A stretch of DNA of 64,000 bases. It comes from Halotia wernerae (GTDB taxonomy: Bacteria; Cyanobacteriota; Cyanobacteriia; Cyanobacteriales; Nostocaceae). The notes under the pieces were generated by a model. It was given only the letters and a program-made list of their open reading frames with translations, did no database searches and had not been told where the DNA came from. The first letter of the stretch is position 1, and each line of letters begins with the position of its first letter. The translations under genes and the position numbers were made by a program. Shown one piece after another: positions 55,265-63,905 of this stretch. The DNA is taken from NCBI GenBank assembly GCA_034931985.1, contig JAYGHB010000006.1, positions 66,528-130,527 of the forward strand. Direction: 5' to 3'.

Positions 55265-56023
55265 ATGACGTCTTTGTCTTCAGCCGAACGCTCTTTGTTA
55301 CCTATGCAATCTCCATCTTCCTTTTCTGAGGCATCACGGCCTTTTTTGACTTGGCAACGAATTCTTGATTGGGCTCAAGAACACTACCGCTGCCGCACCT
55401 TTAGCAAAGATGAACGCATTCCAGCCCGACCTGGATTGCTGTATTTGGTGCAAAGGGGTGCAATCCGCATGGTAGGAACTGCCCAAGTGAGCGCTACTGC
55501 CAGTCAGCTAACATCTCGACGAATCAACAGAACTCCAGAAGAAGCTTTCTTGGGTTTTGTAGGAGCCGGACAACCATTTGAAATTGTTGCTCAGTCACCA
55601 TTCACGCTCCAGTCATACGCTCATGTTGACCAAACTGCTGTGCTGTGGATGTACTGGCATGACTTAGACAACTGGCCTCACTTCCGTCGTGAAGTTATGG
55701 ATGCCTTTAGGTATCAGCACCAGCGTAAACTGCTATGGCTGAGTGCCTTGGGACAAAGGCGCACAATTGACCGACTCTTAGGATTTCTCACGTTATTGAT
55801 TGAGGAATATGGAGAGCCGTCTATGAGTGAAACCGACCCCGATGTGATTCGTGGCTATTGTCTGCCCTTCCCTCTTACCCATGCTCAAATTGGTAGCGCT
55901 ATTGGTTCGACTCGTGTTACTGTCACCCGCTTAATGGGTAAGTTGCGTCAACGCGGTTTAATTCTCACCCAAGGGGATAATCTTATTTGCTTACCAGCAG
56001 AGTCGATTAATCGAGTCAGCTAA
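55265..56023 (+). CDS. Crp/Fnr-family transcription regulator
   Basis: A 252-residue regulator from the ATG at 55265 (a TTG four codons earlier and an ATG at 55304 are also in frame). A cyclic-nucleotide-binding-like beta-roll (about 45-140, LLYLVQRGAIRMVG, GFVGAGQPFEIV) precedes a long helix and a C-terminal winged helix (HAQIGSAIGSTRVTVTRLMG). The recognition helix resembles that of NtcA, but the sensor half is different and longer, so this is an NtcA/PedR-like relative, not NtcA itself. It is divergent from the ArgRS-like gene, with 185 bases between. Confidence 0.82.
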   Translation: MTSLSSAERSLLPMQSPSSFSEASRPFLTWQRILDWAQEHYRCRTFSKDERIPARPGLLYLVQRGAIRMVGTAQVSATASQLTSRRINRTPEEAFLGFVGAGQPFEIVAQSPFTLQSYAHVDQTAVLWMYWHDLDNWPHFRREVMDAFRYQHQRKLLWLSALGQRRTIDRLLGFLTLLIEEYGEPSMSETDPDVIRGYCLPFPLTHAQIGSAIGSTRVTVTRLMGKLRQRGLILTQGDNLICLPAESINRVS

Positions 56024-56210
56024 AGCACATTTCTCGTCTCTAAAGAAAAGCAGCCATGCCCTACAAGTATCTACTGTAGGAACTACCGCTATGCTTGTCA
56101 GTAAAGCAAGTATCAGCGAATTTTGACACACCAAGGTCATCAGTTCCTAATACCCCGATCGATAAGCAGTAAGTCGGTATCAGCAACATCCGCTTGCTGC
56201 TCAGTTTGGC

Positions 56211-56240
56211 CAATCTGTTTGACCACCACAAACAGATTGT
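56211..56240. repeat. Perfect 11-base inverted repeat
   Basis: CAATCTGTTTG at 56211-56221 and CAAACAGATTG at 56230-56240 are exact complements around ACCACCA-type loop bases. Role unknown; no T-run follows. Confidence 0.5.
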
Positions 56241-56523
56241 GTGTTATCGGGTAATTTCCTTGATTGAAAAGTTTCCATGTTCAATCTGTTATGTTTATCA
56301 GGACATTCACAGGTGAGGACAAATGGTTTTTGCCTTTACGTCCACCCCAATTGCAAGGGCTACATTGAACATTGAGAAACAACCTCTAGAGCAGAAGCGT
56401 ACTAGATGCTACCAGCAATATCAGCTAGTTTTGACATTACTTGGATGGTCGTGGAAACAAAACCCCACTTGCAAACCGAAAGGTTGACCATCCAAGATGT
56501 CTTAGAAAATAATCTTTCTCTGA

Positions 56524-56608
56524 CTATTACCGTTATGCTTAAAAGACTTAATATTCTCGGATTCTTCACTATTTTTAATGGCAGTTGATTTGCGCCGATT
56601 TGTACTAG
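56524..56608 (+). mobile_element. Heptamer-family MITE, copy 4 (no GTCAAAA units)
   Basis: CTATTACCGTTATGCTTAAA, GACTTAATATTCTCGG, then ATTTTTAATGGCAGTTGATT and the right end GCGCCGATTTGTACTAG. It aligns along its length with copy 2 at 33930 but lacks the heptamer array. Confidence 0.6.
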
Positions 56609-56660
56609 CTTAAAATCATCATTTAAATATTAAGAGTGATTATCAGTAAATATTTTGTAG

Positions 56661-58004
56661 TTAAAATATTAAATATAATAATTTATAAACAAGATGGAAT
56701 AGTGCTGTAACTGCAACAGCTAGCAAGCATCCTATAACCGCTAGAATCACAACTTCTTGAACACCAATACCCCTTCTTAAAAAGGGCATAAAAAATACCA
56801 GAGCAAAAGTAATTCCAGAAATAATTAATAAATCGAATTTTTCAATCCATCGCCTGGTTTGGGCAAAAATTAGAGTGCCTAAAATTATGGCGGAAACTAC
56901 TAGGGGAATTATCGACGGCTTGAATAGACCAAAGAGAATGATCGCAATTAATGCACCCTCCAAGCCACTAAATGCTGCTCCACCTAACAGTTCCCAAATT
57001 GAAAAACTTTGTTGAGGTTTTATTGGCTGTGGTAAAAGTGTGGGGGGTATTAACTGGTGAGAGAGAACTTTGAGAATTTCATCGGCTGACTGAAAGCGTT
57101 GATTAGCAGCGCTTAGGAGCATTTTGTCTAAAATGTCAGCCAAGCGAAGGTTAATAGTGACGTGCATTCGCCATTGCCATTGATTACTATGGGCATCAAA
57201 TAGCTGAGTAGCTTCTTGACCTGTAAGTAAAGTTAGAATAGTTACAGCCAAAGCGTATAAGTCTGTAGACGGGTATACTTCACGACCCGCCATCTGTTCA
57301 GGTGGCGCAAAACCCATAGAATAAATTCCGGTAGAAGAGCCAGATCTATTAGATGAAGCATTTGTTACTTGCTTAACTGCGCCAAAATCTAGTAAAAAAA
57401 GTCTGCCATCACGACGGCGCATAATGTTAGAGGGTTTGATATCTCTGTGAAGGATGTTTTTATCATGGACAAACTTTAGGACATTGAGAATTTCTTGCAG
57501 CACTTGCAAAACTTGTTGTTCCGAAAATCTACCTTTTTGAATTAATTCTTCCTCTAAATTTTGCCCATCAATATATTCCTGTACTAAGTAAAAAAATTGA
57601 TCTTCTTGACCTGGTTGCAAACTAGGAACTGTCACCGGAAAAAAAGCAAATAATTCAGGAATTTGCTCGTGTTCGTTACCTATTTGTGCTAAAACTTCTG
57701 CCTCTCTTTCAAACAGTTGTTGTGCTAGTTGCAGTTGAGTAGAGGTTAAATCTCCTACTGGTTGGAATTGCTTAACCACACATGTGCGTATTCCTGGAAT
57801 CCGGCGATCGCGTGCTAAAAATGCTGCACCAAAACCGCCTCTACCTAGCAAATTGATTGGTATGTACCTACCATCTAGTATTAATGGCATTCCACAGGTA
57901 GTACAGTATTTTTGTTGTGTTGTTTTTAGGGTTGTAATATCATCTAAATCCGCAAAATGATTTTGTGAGCGCGGACAGCGTGGACGAGTGCAGTAGACTT
58001 CCAT
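56661..58004 (-). CDS. Serine/threonine protein kinase with zinc-ribbon start and membrane tail
   Basis: A 447-residue Hanks-type kinase. N-terminal cysteines (Cys5, Cys10, Cys34, Cys37) form a likely zinc ribbon. The kinase domain covers about 48-315: glycine loop LLGRGGFGAAF (53-63), Lys78, HRDIKPSNIM (Asp188) and DFGAVK (206-211), with the APPEQM loop. About 340-447 contains four hydrophobic segments, so the C-terminus lies in the membrane. All catalytic residues are present. Its substrates are unknown. A repeat of the TGACTACTGACTATTGAC type lies between it and rbcR. Confidence 0.9.
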   Translation of the reverse strand: MEVYCTRPRCPRSQNHFADLDDITTLKTTQQKYCTTCGMPLILDGRYIPINLLGRGGFGAAFLARDRRIPGIRTCVVKQFQPVGDLTSTQLQLAQQLFEREAEVLAQIGNEHEQIPELFAFFPVTVPSLQPGQEDQFFYLVQEYIDGQNLEEELIQKGRFSEQQVLQVLQEILNVLKFVHDKNILHRDIKPSNIMRRRDGRLFLLDFGAVKQVTNASSNRSGSSTGIYSMGFAPPEQMAGREVYPSTDLYALAVTILTLLTGQEATQLFDAHSNQWQWRMHVTINLRLADILDKMLLSAANQRFQSADEILKVLSHQLIPPTLLPQPIKPQQSFSIWELLGGAAFSGLEGALIAIILFGLFKPSIIPLVVSAIILGTLIFAQTRRWIEKFDLLIISGITFALVFFMPFLRRGIGVQEVVILAVIGCLLAVAVTALFHLVYKLLYLIF

Positions 58005-58014
58005 TTTCTTTTCC

Positions 58015-58101
58015 TTGGTCAGTTATCAGTGGTCAGTTGCCAAAAGTCAAGAGTTCTTTAATAACTACTGACTATTGACTACTGACTATTGACTATCGAC
58101 A
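58015..58101. repeat. Heptamer-type repeats between kinase and rbcR
   Basis: Degenerate TCAGTTA/GGTCAGT words, then TGACTAT and TGACTAC units repeated about six times near 58066-58095. Same class as 12197-12285. Confidence 0.6.
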
Positions 58102-58106
58102 AAATG

Positions 58107-59120
58107 TTAGCCTGCGTCAGAAGAAGTGGGTGTCGCTACATCCAAAGTGTTTACTACTAGCTTCTTTTGCGATAATTTTAACGCTTCATGATTCCATCCA
58201 GGGTTAGCAAACTGGGGTAAAATTTCTTGGCTAAAGGCTTCTGCTGCCTTTGATCTGTAGCGATTAGGATTAAAAATCAGCCACAACGTTCGCTTAACAA
58301 CAACACCTTCAATAGGTGTGCAATGCAGTACACCCATTTGTAATTCTTTAGCGATCGCCGAAGTAGAGACAAAGGCAGCCCCTAAACCAGATTGCACAGC
58401 ATTTTTAATTGCTTCTATGGAATTTAGTTCCATTTCAAATTTAAAACGCCTTGTATCAATTTCAGAGCGTATTAGTACCTGATCAATTACTTTGCGGATA
58501 GTTGATTGAGAATCTAGAGCAATGAATTGTAGTTTATAAAGGTCTTCTTTTTGGATTGTTTCAAGTTTGGCAAAGGGATGAAAAACTGGCAAAATCAGAG
58601 CTAATTCGTCCTCAGCATAAGGAAGGATTTCTAAAGATTCTGCTAATTCACCGGGAATTTCGCCACCAATGATTGCTAGATCAACTTGTCCATTAGACAC
58701 GCTCCAAGCAGTCCGCCGAGTTGAGTGGACATGCAATTGCACTGCCACATCTGGATATTTTTGCCGGAACATGCCGATCATTTTGGGCAAAAGATAAGTA
58801 CCAGTGGTTTGAGAAGCGCCGACAATCAAAGTACCGCCTTGGAGATTTTGTAAATCCTCGATCGCACGGCAGGTTTCTTGACACAGACTGAGGATTTTTT
58901 CACCGTAGCTTAAAAGTAAATGCCCGGCTTCGGTTAACTGTGCACGTCGTCCTCCACGGTCGAATAAGGGGACATCCAACTGCCGTTCGAGATTTTGGAC
59001 TTGTAAACTTACGGCAGGTTGGGAAACATAAAGGCTATCAGCGGCGCGCTTGAAGCTGCCTTCTGCGGCGATCGCTTTGAGAATACGTAACTGATCTAAA
59101 GTGAAAGGAAGGTCAGACAT
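58107..59120 (-). CDS. rbcR: LysR-type regulator RbcR (Ycf30)
   Basis: A 337-residue LysR regulator starting MSDLPFTLDQLRILKAIAAE; the ATG at 59120 is preferred to a TTG three codons earlier. The winged HTH is at about 5-65 (GSFKRAADSLYVSQPAVSLQ). The effector domain carries GGTLIVGASQTTGTYLLPKM and VHSTRRTAWSV, hallmarks of the RbcR/CmpR/NdhR group. The first residues and the position divergent from the ndhF region match RbcR, an activator of rbcLS and CO2-related genes. Distinguishing it from NdhR rests on similarity alone. Confidence 0.88.
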   Translation of the reverse strand: MSDLPFTLDQLRILKAIAAEGSFKRAADSLYVSQPAVSLQVQNLERQLDVPLFDRGGRRAQLTEAGHLLLSYGEKILSLCQETCRAIEDLQNLQGGTLIVGASQTTGTYLLPKMIGMFRQKYPDVAVQLHVHSTRRTAWSVSNGQVDLAIIGGEIPGELAESLEILPYAEDELALILPVFHPFAKLETIQKEDLYKLQFIALDSQSTIRKVIDQVLIRSEIDTRRFKFEMELNSIEAIKNAVQSGLGAAFVSTSAIAKELQMGVLHCTPIEGVVVKRTLWLIFNPNRYRSKAAEAFSQEILPQFANPGWNHEALKLSQKKLVVNTLDVATPTSSDAG

Positions 59121-59332
59121 AAGGCTCAACCCACAAACTTTGAAAGGAGCAGCTTTGGCAACAAATCAAGTTCACAACTTTCTAGTGTGGCGTGATTCGT
59201 TGCATTTTAAACTTAGAGGTTTGACTTGAAAAAGACAGTACCACAACATTTTGACTAAACTCCCCTTTTGAATACTTTGTGGTATTGGTTGTACTGAGTT
59301 AATTTTTCTTTAAATTACTTTACCCATGTATT

Positions 59333-60049
59333 ATGATGCTGAATCCTTGGTTTACTCCTAGTCATTTTGTCATGCTGGGGTTACTATTAGCTTTTGCGAT
59401 CGCCCACAGTGGAGGAGCTGCCTTGCGCCCTTGGGCAGAGAAGCATGTGGGGCCAAGGCTTTACCGCATTTTCTTTGCATTAGTTAGTTTACCGTTGGCT
59501 GTAGTATTAATAATTTACTTTTTTAATCATCGTTATGATGGCATGCTACTTTGGCAGGTACAGGGTGTACCGGGAGTGCAGGCATTGGTTTGGGTATTAT
59601 CAGCAATTTCCTTTTTATTTTTGTATCCTGCCACCTTCAATCTACTAGAAATTGCTGCCATTCAAAAGCCCCAAGTCCACCTCTACGAAACAGGAATTAT
59701 TCGTATTACTCGTCATCCTCAGATGGTGGGGCAAATTATGTGGTGTATTGCTCATACCCTGTGGTTAGGTACTAGCTTTACATTGGTGACTTCTGTGGGG
59801 TTAGTGTTGCATCACTTGTTTGGGGTTTGGCATGGCGATCGCCGTTTAGCCCACCGCTATGGAGAAGCCTTTAAAATGGTTCAACAGCGTACATCAATAA
59901 TTCCCTTTCAGGCAATTATTGACGGTCGTCAATCTATCAAATGGCAGGAATTTATCCGCCCTGCCTATTTAGGAATTGCCATTTTTATCGGTTTACTTTG
60001 GTGGGCACATCCCCTGTTGCTTGTGGCAACTAGTAGGATAAGATGGTAA
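59333..60049 (+). CDS. NnrU-family membrane protein
   Basis: A 238-residue integral membrane protein with about six hydrophobic helices. FAIAHSGGAALRPWAEKHVG near the start, the segment GIIRITRHPQMVGQIMW and a later HHLFGVWHGDRR carry conserved His residues like those that hold haem in the related plant zeta-carotene isomerase Z-ISO. Bacterial NnrU was first linked to denitrification. Which function holds here is not known. Divergent from rbcR with 212 bases between. Confidence 0.85.
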   Translation: MMLNPWFTPSHFVMLGLLLAFAIAHSGGAALRPWAEKHVGPRLYRIFFALVSLPLAVVLIIYFFNHRYDGMLLWQVQGVPGVQALVWVLSAISFLFLYPATFNLLEIAAIQKPQVHLYETGIIRITRHPQMVGQIMWCIAHTLWLGTSFTLVTSVGLVLHHLFGVWHGDRRLAHRYGEAFKMVQQRTSIIPFQAIIDGRQSIKWQEFIRPAYLGIAIFIGLLWWAHPLLLVATSRIRW

Positions 60050-60451
60050 TTCCAGGCGATCCCCACTAACAAAAGAAAAGACTAACTAAAAGAAAATTTC
60101 TGCTTATCAATTGCTACCAAATCTAATGTAGGATGAATTGAAACAGCTGTTAGTGGGGGTGCGCTCAGTCAGTTTATTATTTCCATACTGGTATCTCGCT
60201 GACCAATTGCCTGAGCTAGAGAGTAAATGGCACAGCAGTCTAAATTTTCTCTCTAGCAACGGTAATCAGGAGCAGAAAAACAAAGCAGTTGCCAAGGAAG
60301 TCATATCGGCTTTTTTGGCAAAGCTCAAATTAATCCTGCAGAGTTGCATAATAGTCTTTGCCCTGAAGCTTCTATAGGCACTGGCTTGCTTGCCAACTTC
60401 TCTTGCTGATAGCTAGTTTAATAATAAAACCCTATAATTTTTAGAGGCGTC
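60050..60451. other. Intergenic region, no gene supported
   Basis: About 400 bases. A 79-codon frame at 60138-60377 begins at TTG, lacks a ribosome site and has no recognised family; it ends with a hydrophobic stretch but is not convincing. Confidence 0.45.
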
Positions 60452-60838
60452 ATGGTGTTGTCGGTTAGTGAGCGGACATTTACTCAAGAAGTTTTAGAAT
60501 CTCCAGTTCCTGTTTTAGTAAATTTTGAAGCACCTTGGTGTGGTTTATGTCGCATTATCCACCCCTTGTTGTTGCAATTTCAAGCTCAATGTAGTGAGCA
60601 AATTAAATTAGTTGGGGTTAACGCCGATGATAATTTCAAACTAGCTAATACTTATCGACTAAAGTCATTGCCAACTTTACTGTTGGTTGATAATGGCATT
60701 GTCCAACGTCGCTTAGAAGGGTTTCGCGGTAGAGAAGATTTGCGTCTGGCTTTAGAAGAAATAAAACTTACCTACGGTAACCGTTCTAAAATATACAATA
60801 AACCCAAGACAGCAGACTTGGAATATCGTTCAGCATGA
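60452..60838 (+). CDS. Thioredoxin-like protein with WCGLC site
   Basis: A 128-residue thioredoxin fold. The redox motif is W29-C30-G31-L32-C33, with Leu in place of the usual Pro, which should shift the redox potential. The cis-Pro loop SLPTLLL and the beta strands are normal. A basic, poorly conserved tail of about 20 residues follows. It lies upstream of ndhF with a terminator in between, so the two are not one operon. Compare the WCGPC thioredoxin at 11861. Confidence 0.88.
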   Translation: MVLSVSERTFTQEVLESPVPVLVNFEAPWCGLCRIIHPLLLQFQAQCSEQIKLVGVNADDNFKLANTYRLKSLPTLLLVDNGIVQRRLEGFRGREDLRLALEEIKLTYGNRSKIYNKPKTADLEYRSA

Positions 60839-60944
60839 AGTAAGCTAATAGTCAATAGTCAAAAATCAAAAGTAATAACTCTTGACTTTTGAATAATGAA
60901 TTAGACTTCGTGTAGTAGGCAGTAAATATAAAACCATGCTTAAT

Positions 60945-60979
60945 TACCCCACCCAAAGCTCATTGGGTGGGGTATTTTA
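60945..60979 (+). terminator. Strong terminator after the thioredoxin-like gene
   Basis: TACCCCACCCA pairs with TGGGTGGGGTA (11 base pairs, 8-base loop) and is followed by TTTTAT. A classical factor-independent terminator. Confidence 0.9.
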
Positions 60980-61053
60980 TCCTCAAGGGTGTGTGTCACA
61001 ATTATTAACAGTTCCGCCAAGTTAATCAAGAATTCTAAAAGTAAGCGTCAGTG

Positions 61054-63156
61054 ATGGAAGTAATCTATGAATATGCCTGGCTGATTCCGGTATTGCCTCT
61101 TGTAGGAGCAATGCTGGTCGGTCTAGGATTAATTTCGGTAAATCAGGTGACAAACCGCCTGCGGCAACTTAACGCTGTAGTTATCATCTCCTTGATGGGA
61201 GCAGCGATGGCGTTGTCGTTGGCATTGCTGTGGAGTCAAATTCAAGGACACCCGGCTTATCTTCGCACCCTCGAATGGGCAGCAGCAGGTAATTTTCACC
61301 TGAGAATGGGCTACACTATCGACCACCTAACAGCCCTGATGCTGGTGATTGTGACAACGGTATCTCTATTAGTCATGATCTACACTGATGGCTACATGTC
61401 TCATGATCCAGGCTATGTCAGGTTTTACGCCTATCTTAGTTTGTTTGGTTCCTCTATGTTGGGTCTGGTAGTTAGCCCCAACTTAGTGCAGATTTATATA
61501 TTCTGGGAACTGGTCGGCATGTGTTCCTACTTGCTGGTTGGCTTCTGGTACGATCGCAAGGCAGCAGCAGATGCCTGTCAAAAAGCATTTGTAACCAACC
61601 GGGTGGGTGACTTTGGTCTGTTACTCGGCATTTTGGGGCTATTTTGGGCAACAGGAAGCTTTGATTTTAATGTGATGGGCGATCGCCTCGCACAACTTGT
61701 AGAATCAGGTTCTGTGAGCAACTTTCTGGCCATCCTGTTGGCGATTTTAGTTTTCCTCGGCCCAGTTGCTAAATCCGCCCAATTCCCCCTACATGTCTGG
61801 CTACCAGACGCAATGGAAGGTCCTACACCCATTTCTGCCCTGATCCACGCAGCAACAATGGTGGCAGCAGGCGTTTTCCTGATTGCCCGGATGTACCCAG
61901 TTTTTGAACATGTGCCAGCAGCAATGACTGTAATTGCCTTTACTGGGGCATTTACGGCATTTTTGGGAGCAAGCATTGCAATTACCCAAAATGACATCAA
62001 AAAGGGTCTAGCATACTCCACCATCTCCCAATTAGGTTACATGGTGATGGCGATGGGACTAGGCTCATACAGTGCTGGATTATTCCACCTAATGACCCAC
62101 GCCTACTTCAAGGCGATGCTGTTCTTAGATTCCGGTTCTGTAATTCACGGTATGGAAGGAGTCGTTGGTCACGACCCTGCTTTAGCCCAAGATATGCGGT
62201 TGATGGGGGGACTGCGAAAGTATATGCCCATCACAGGAATTACCTTTTTGATTGGTTGCTTGGCAATTTCTGGTGTTCCACCTTTTGCTGGTTTCTGGTC
62301 AAAAGATGAAATTTTGGGTCAGGCTTTTGAGGTCAACCCATTTTTGTGGTTGATTGGCTGGCTAACTGCTGGGATTACTGCTTTCTATATGTTTAGAATG
62401 TACTTCATGACATTTGAAGGCAAATTCCGGGGTAATGACGAGAAAATCAAGGACAAACTCAAAAAAGCCGCTGCTACAATTATCCTGGAATCAGAGTCAG
62501 CAGAACTAACCCCGAATTTTGGTCCTGGGGCAATGAAACATGGTGAATTGGCTGCTACTGGTGATCATCATGATTCCCATGACTCCCACGGGCATCATAG
62601 CGATTCCCCTCACGAATCACCGTGGACAATGACTTTGCCGTTGGCACTATTGGCTGTGCCTTCAATTTTGATTGGTTTAACAGGTACACCCTATGCCAAT
62701 TATTTCGAGGAGTTTATTTTTCCTCCTAGTGAAACCCTGACTGAAGTTCTAGAAAAAGCCGCCGAGTTTAACCCGACGGAGTTTTATGTAATGGCGGGGG
62801 CTTCGGTAGGTATTTCCTTGATTGGGATTACCTTGGCTTCTTTGATGTATTTGCAGCGTAAAATTGACCCAGCTGCGATCGCATCTCAAATCAAACCACT
62901 TTATGAGTTATCGCTGAACAAGTGGTACTTTGATGACATCTACCATCGCGTTTTTGTTGTCGGCTTGCGTCGCATCGCTAGACAAGTGATGGAAGTTGAC
63001 TTCCGTGTTGTCGATGGTGCAGTTAACCTTACAGGCTTTTTCACCCTTGTTAGTGGCGAAGGTTTAAAATACCTAGAAAATGGTCGCGCTCAATTTTATG
63101 CCTTGATTGTATTTGGGGCTGTTTTGGGCTTAGTGATTGTCTTTGGTGTTACCTGA
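61054..63156 (+). CDS. ndhF: NAD(P)H-quinone oxidoreductase subunit 5 (NdhF)
   Basis: A 700-residue proton-pumping antiporter-like subunit of the NDH-1 complex, used in respiration and cyclic electron flow. Start ATG 61054 (a GTG lies one codon before). About 15 membrane helices are expected. Key motifs: FWELVGMCSYLLVGFWYDRK, PLHVWLPDAMEGPTPISALI (with the essential Lys/Glu/His set) and HAYFKAMLFL. A His-rich loop (HHDSHDSHGHHSD) falls near residues 508-520, as in related cyanobacterial NdhF1. The length matches NdhF1 rather than the CO2-uptake NdhF3/F4 forms, but that is a judgement by eye. ndhD is not visible before the terminator. Confidence 0.96.
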   Translation: MEVIYEYAWLIPVLPLVGAMLVGLGLISVNQVTNRLRQLNAVVIISLMGAAMALSLALLWSQIQGHPAYLRTLEWAAAGNFHLRMGYTIDHLTALMLVIVTTVSLLVMIYTDGYMSHDPGYVRFYAYLSLFGSSMLGLVVSPNLVQIYIFWELVGMCSYLLVGFWYDRKAAADACQKAFVTNRVGDFGLLLGILGLFWATGSFDFNVMGDRLAQLVESGSVSNFLAILLAILVFLGPVAKSAQFPLHVWLPDAMEGPTPISALIHAATMVAAGVFLIARMYPVFEHVPAAMTVIAFTGAFTAFLGASIAITQNDIKKGLAYSTISQLGYMVMAMGLGSYSAGLFHLMTHAYFKAMLFLDSGSVIHGMEGVVGHDPALAQDMRLMGGLRKYMPITGITFLIGCLAISGVPPFAGFWSKDEILGQAFEVNPFLWLIGWLTAGITAFYMFRMYFMTFEGKFRGNDEKIKDKLKKAAATIILESESAELTPNFGPGAMKHGELAATGDHHDSHDSHGHHSDSPHESPWTMTLPLALLAVPSILIGLTGTPYANYFEEFIFPPSETLTEVLEKAAEFNPTEFYVMAGASVGISLIGITLASLMYLQRKIDPAAIASQIKPLYELSLNKWYFDDIYHRVFVVGLRRIARQVMEVDFRVVDGAVNLTGFFTLVSGEGLKYLENGRAQFYALIVFGAVLGLVIVFGVT

Positions 63157-63163
63157 TTTTAAT

Positions 63164-63195
63164 AGGGGTGGACGGTTGTCCGCCCCTAAGTTTTT
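63164..63195 (+). terminator. Terminator after ndhF
   Basis: AGGGGTGGAC pairs with GTCCGCCCCT (one G-U pair) around GGTT, followed by TTTTT. It starts eight bases after the stop. Confidence 0.85.
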
Positions 63196-63240
63196 AAGGA
63201 GTCTAATTTAGTCGTCCCTGAAAAATAGAAAAATAGTAAT

Positions 63241-63508
63241 CTAGGCTACAAGGTGAAGAAGTGGAGCGGTAACAAAAAAGCGATAAAGCTTTCGGAGGTT
63301 GAATCCACAGGCAGCCAAAAAAGAATTGATGCGGTCGCCAATCTGACCTTGCAGGTAATTGGGTTGCATCCGGTGGTCATGTTTGGTATGCCCAATGACA
63401 GCTTCAATAGCACTACGACGTTTAAGCAGTCGTTTGAGATAACCAGAGCGTTGACGGTGGCCAGCAATTAATACTTCCATGCCTTCAGGATGACGTGAGC
63501 TTCCAAAT
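63241..63508 (-). pseudogene. C-terminal fragment of an IS5-type transposase
   Basis: The frame carries MEVLIAGHRQRSGYLKRLL, then RRSAIEAVIGHTKHDHRM, NYLQGQIGDRINSFLAACGF and NLRKLYRFF. These match the end of IS5-family DDE transposases, including the last acidic residue region (AIEAVIGH). Nothing of the N-terminal two thirds is present. It is joined at about 63485-63510 to a fragment of a different family. Confidence 0.75.
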
Positions 63509-63905
63509 TGGCTGGAGTTAGCGAAAATGCTAGTAATTCTCCGCAATCATTAATAATCAAATGAAGTTTAAAACCAAAGTGCCAACCCACAGAATTTTTC
63601 CCCCATTTCACCAATCCTTTAAATACCTTGTGAGAATGTGTCCTACAGTTGTAACAAACATTAATTGGGGTGGAATCTATAAAGCTAATCCCTGTAATTT
63701 CTCCTGTACGTGTATGTAAAAAGCAACATAACAGCATTAAACACCAGGGCATCAGTTCCACAAACCGAGTGTAGCTGACCAGATTTGGAAACGCTCCACG
63801 CCAGCTTTGTAGTACGTGCAAGGTGTAGAATTCCTTAAAAGTCTTATAACCACTACCATGAAACGCGATTACTAGGTTTAGTACTGCGAGTGTTGGTGAG
63901 TGCAG
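63508..63905 (-). pseudogene. N-terminal/middle fragment of an IS982-type transposase
   Basis: Hand translation gives FHGSGYKTFKEFY, then FPNLVSYTRFVELMPWCL, GEITGISFIDSTPINVCYN and GKNSVGWHFGFKLHLIINDC, matching IS982 (FIDST holds one catalytic Asp). The frame breaks off at SLTPAN where the IS5-type DNA begins. Upstream an in-frame TAG lies at 63906-63908. The bases to 64000 contain a 31-codon frame starting MRKYVTLALLSSTLAAL, possibly chance. Confidence 0.75.

Larger units (their letters stand above)
56024..56660. other. Intergenic region with a MITE copy
   Basis: About 640 bases. Apart from the MITE at 56524-56608, a pair of arms CAATCTGTTTG and CAAACAGATTG (56211-56221 and 56230-56240) forms a hairpin. 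The 60-codon frame at 56406-56588 runs into the MITE and is not supported. Confidence 0.5.

Noticed and set aside
55265..56023. Assignment of the Crp-family gene as ntcA
   Set aside because: Only the DNA-binding helix is NtcA-like; the sensor half and length differ from NtcA.
56406..56588. 60-codon open frame upstream of the kinase
   Set aside because: Its 3' half is the MITE copy at 56524-56608, so it is unlikely to be a gene.
60138..60377. 79-codon open frame before the thioredoxin-like gene
   Set aside because: TTG start, no ribosome site and no family; could be real but cannot be supported.
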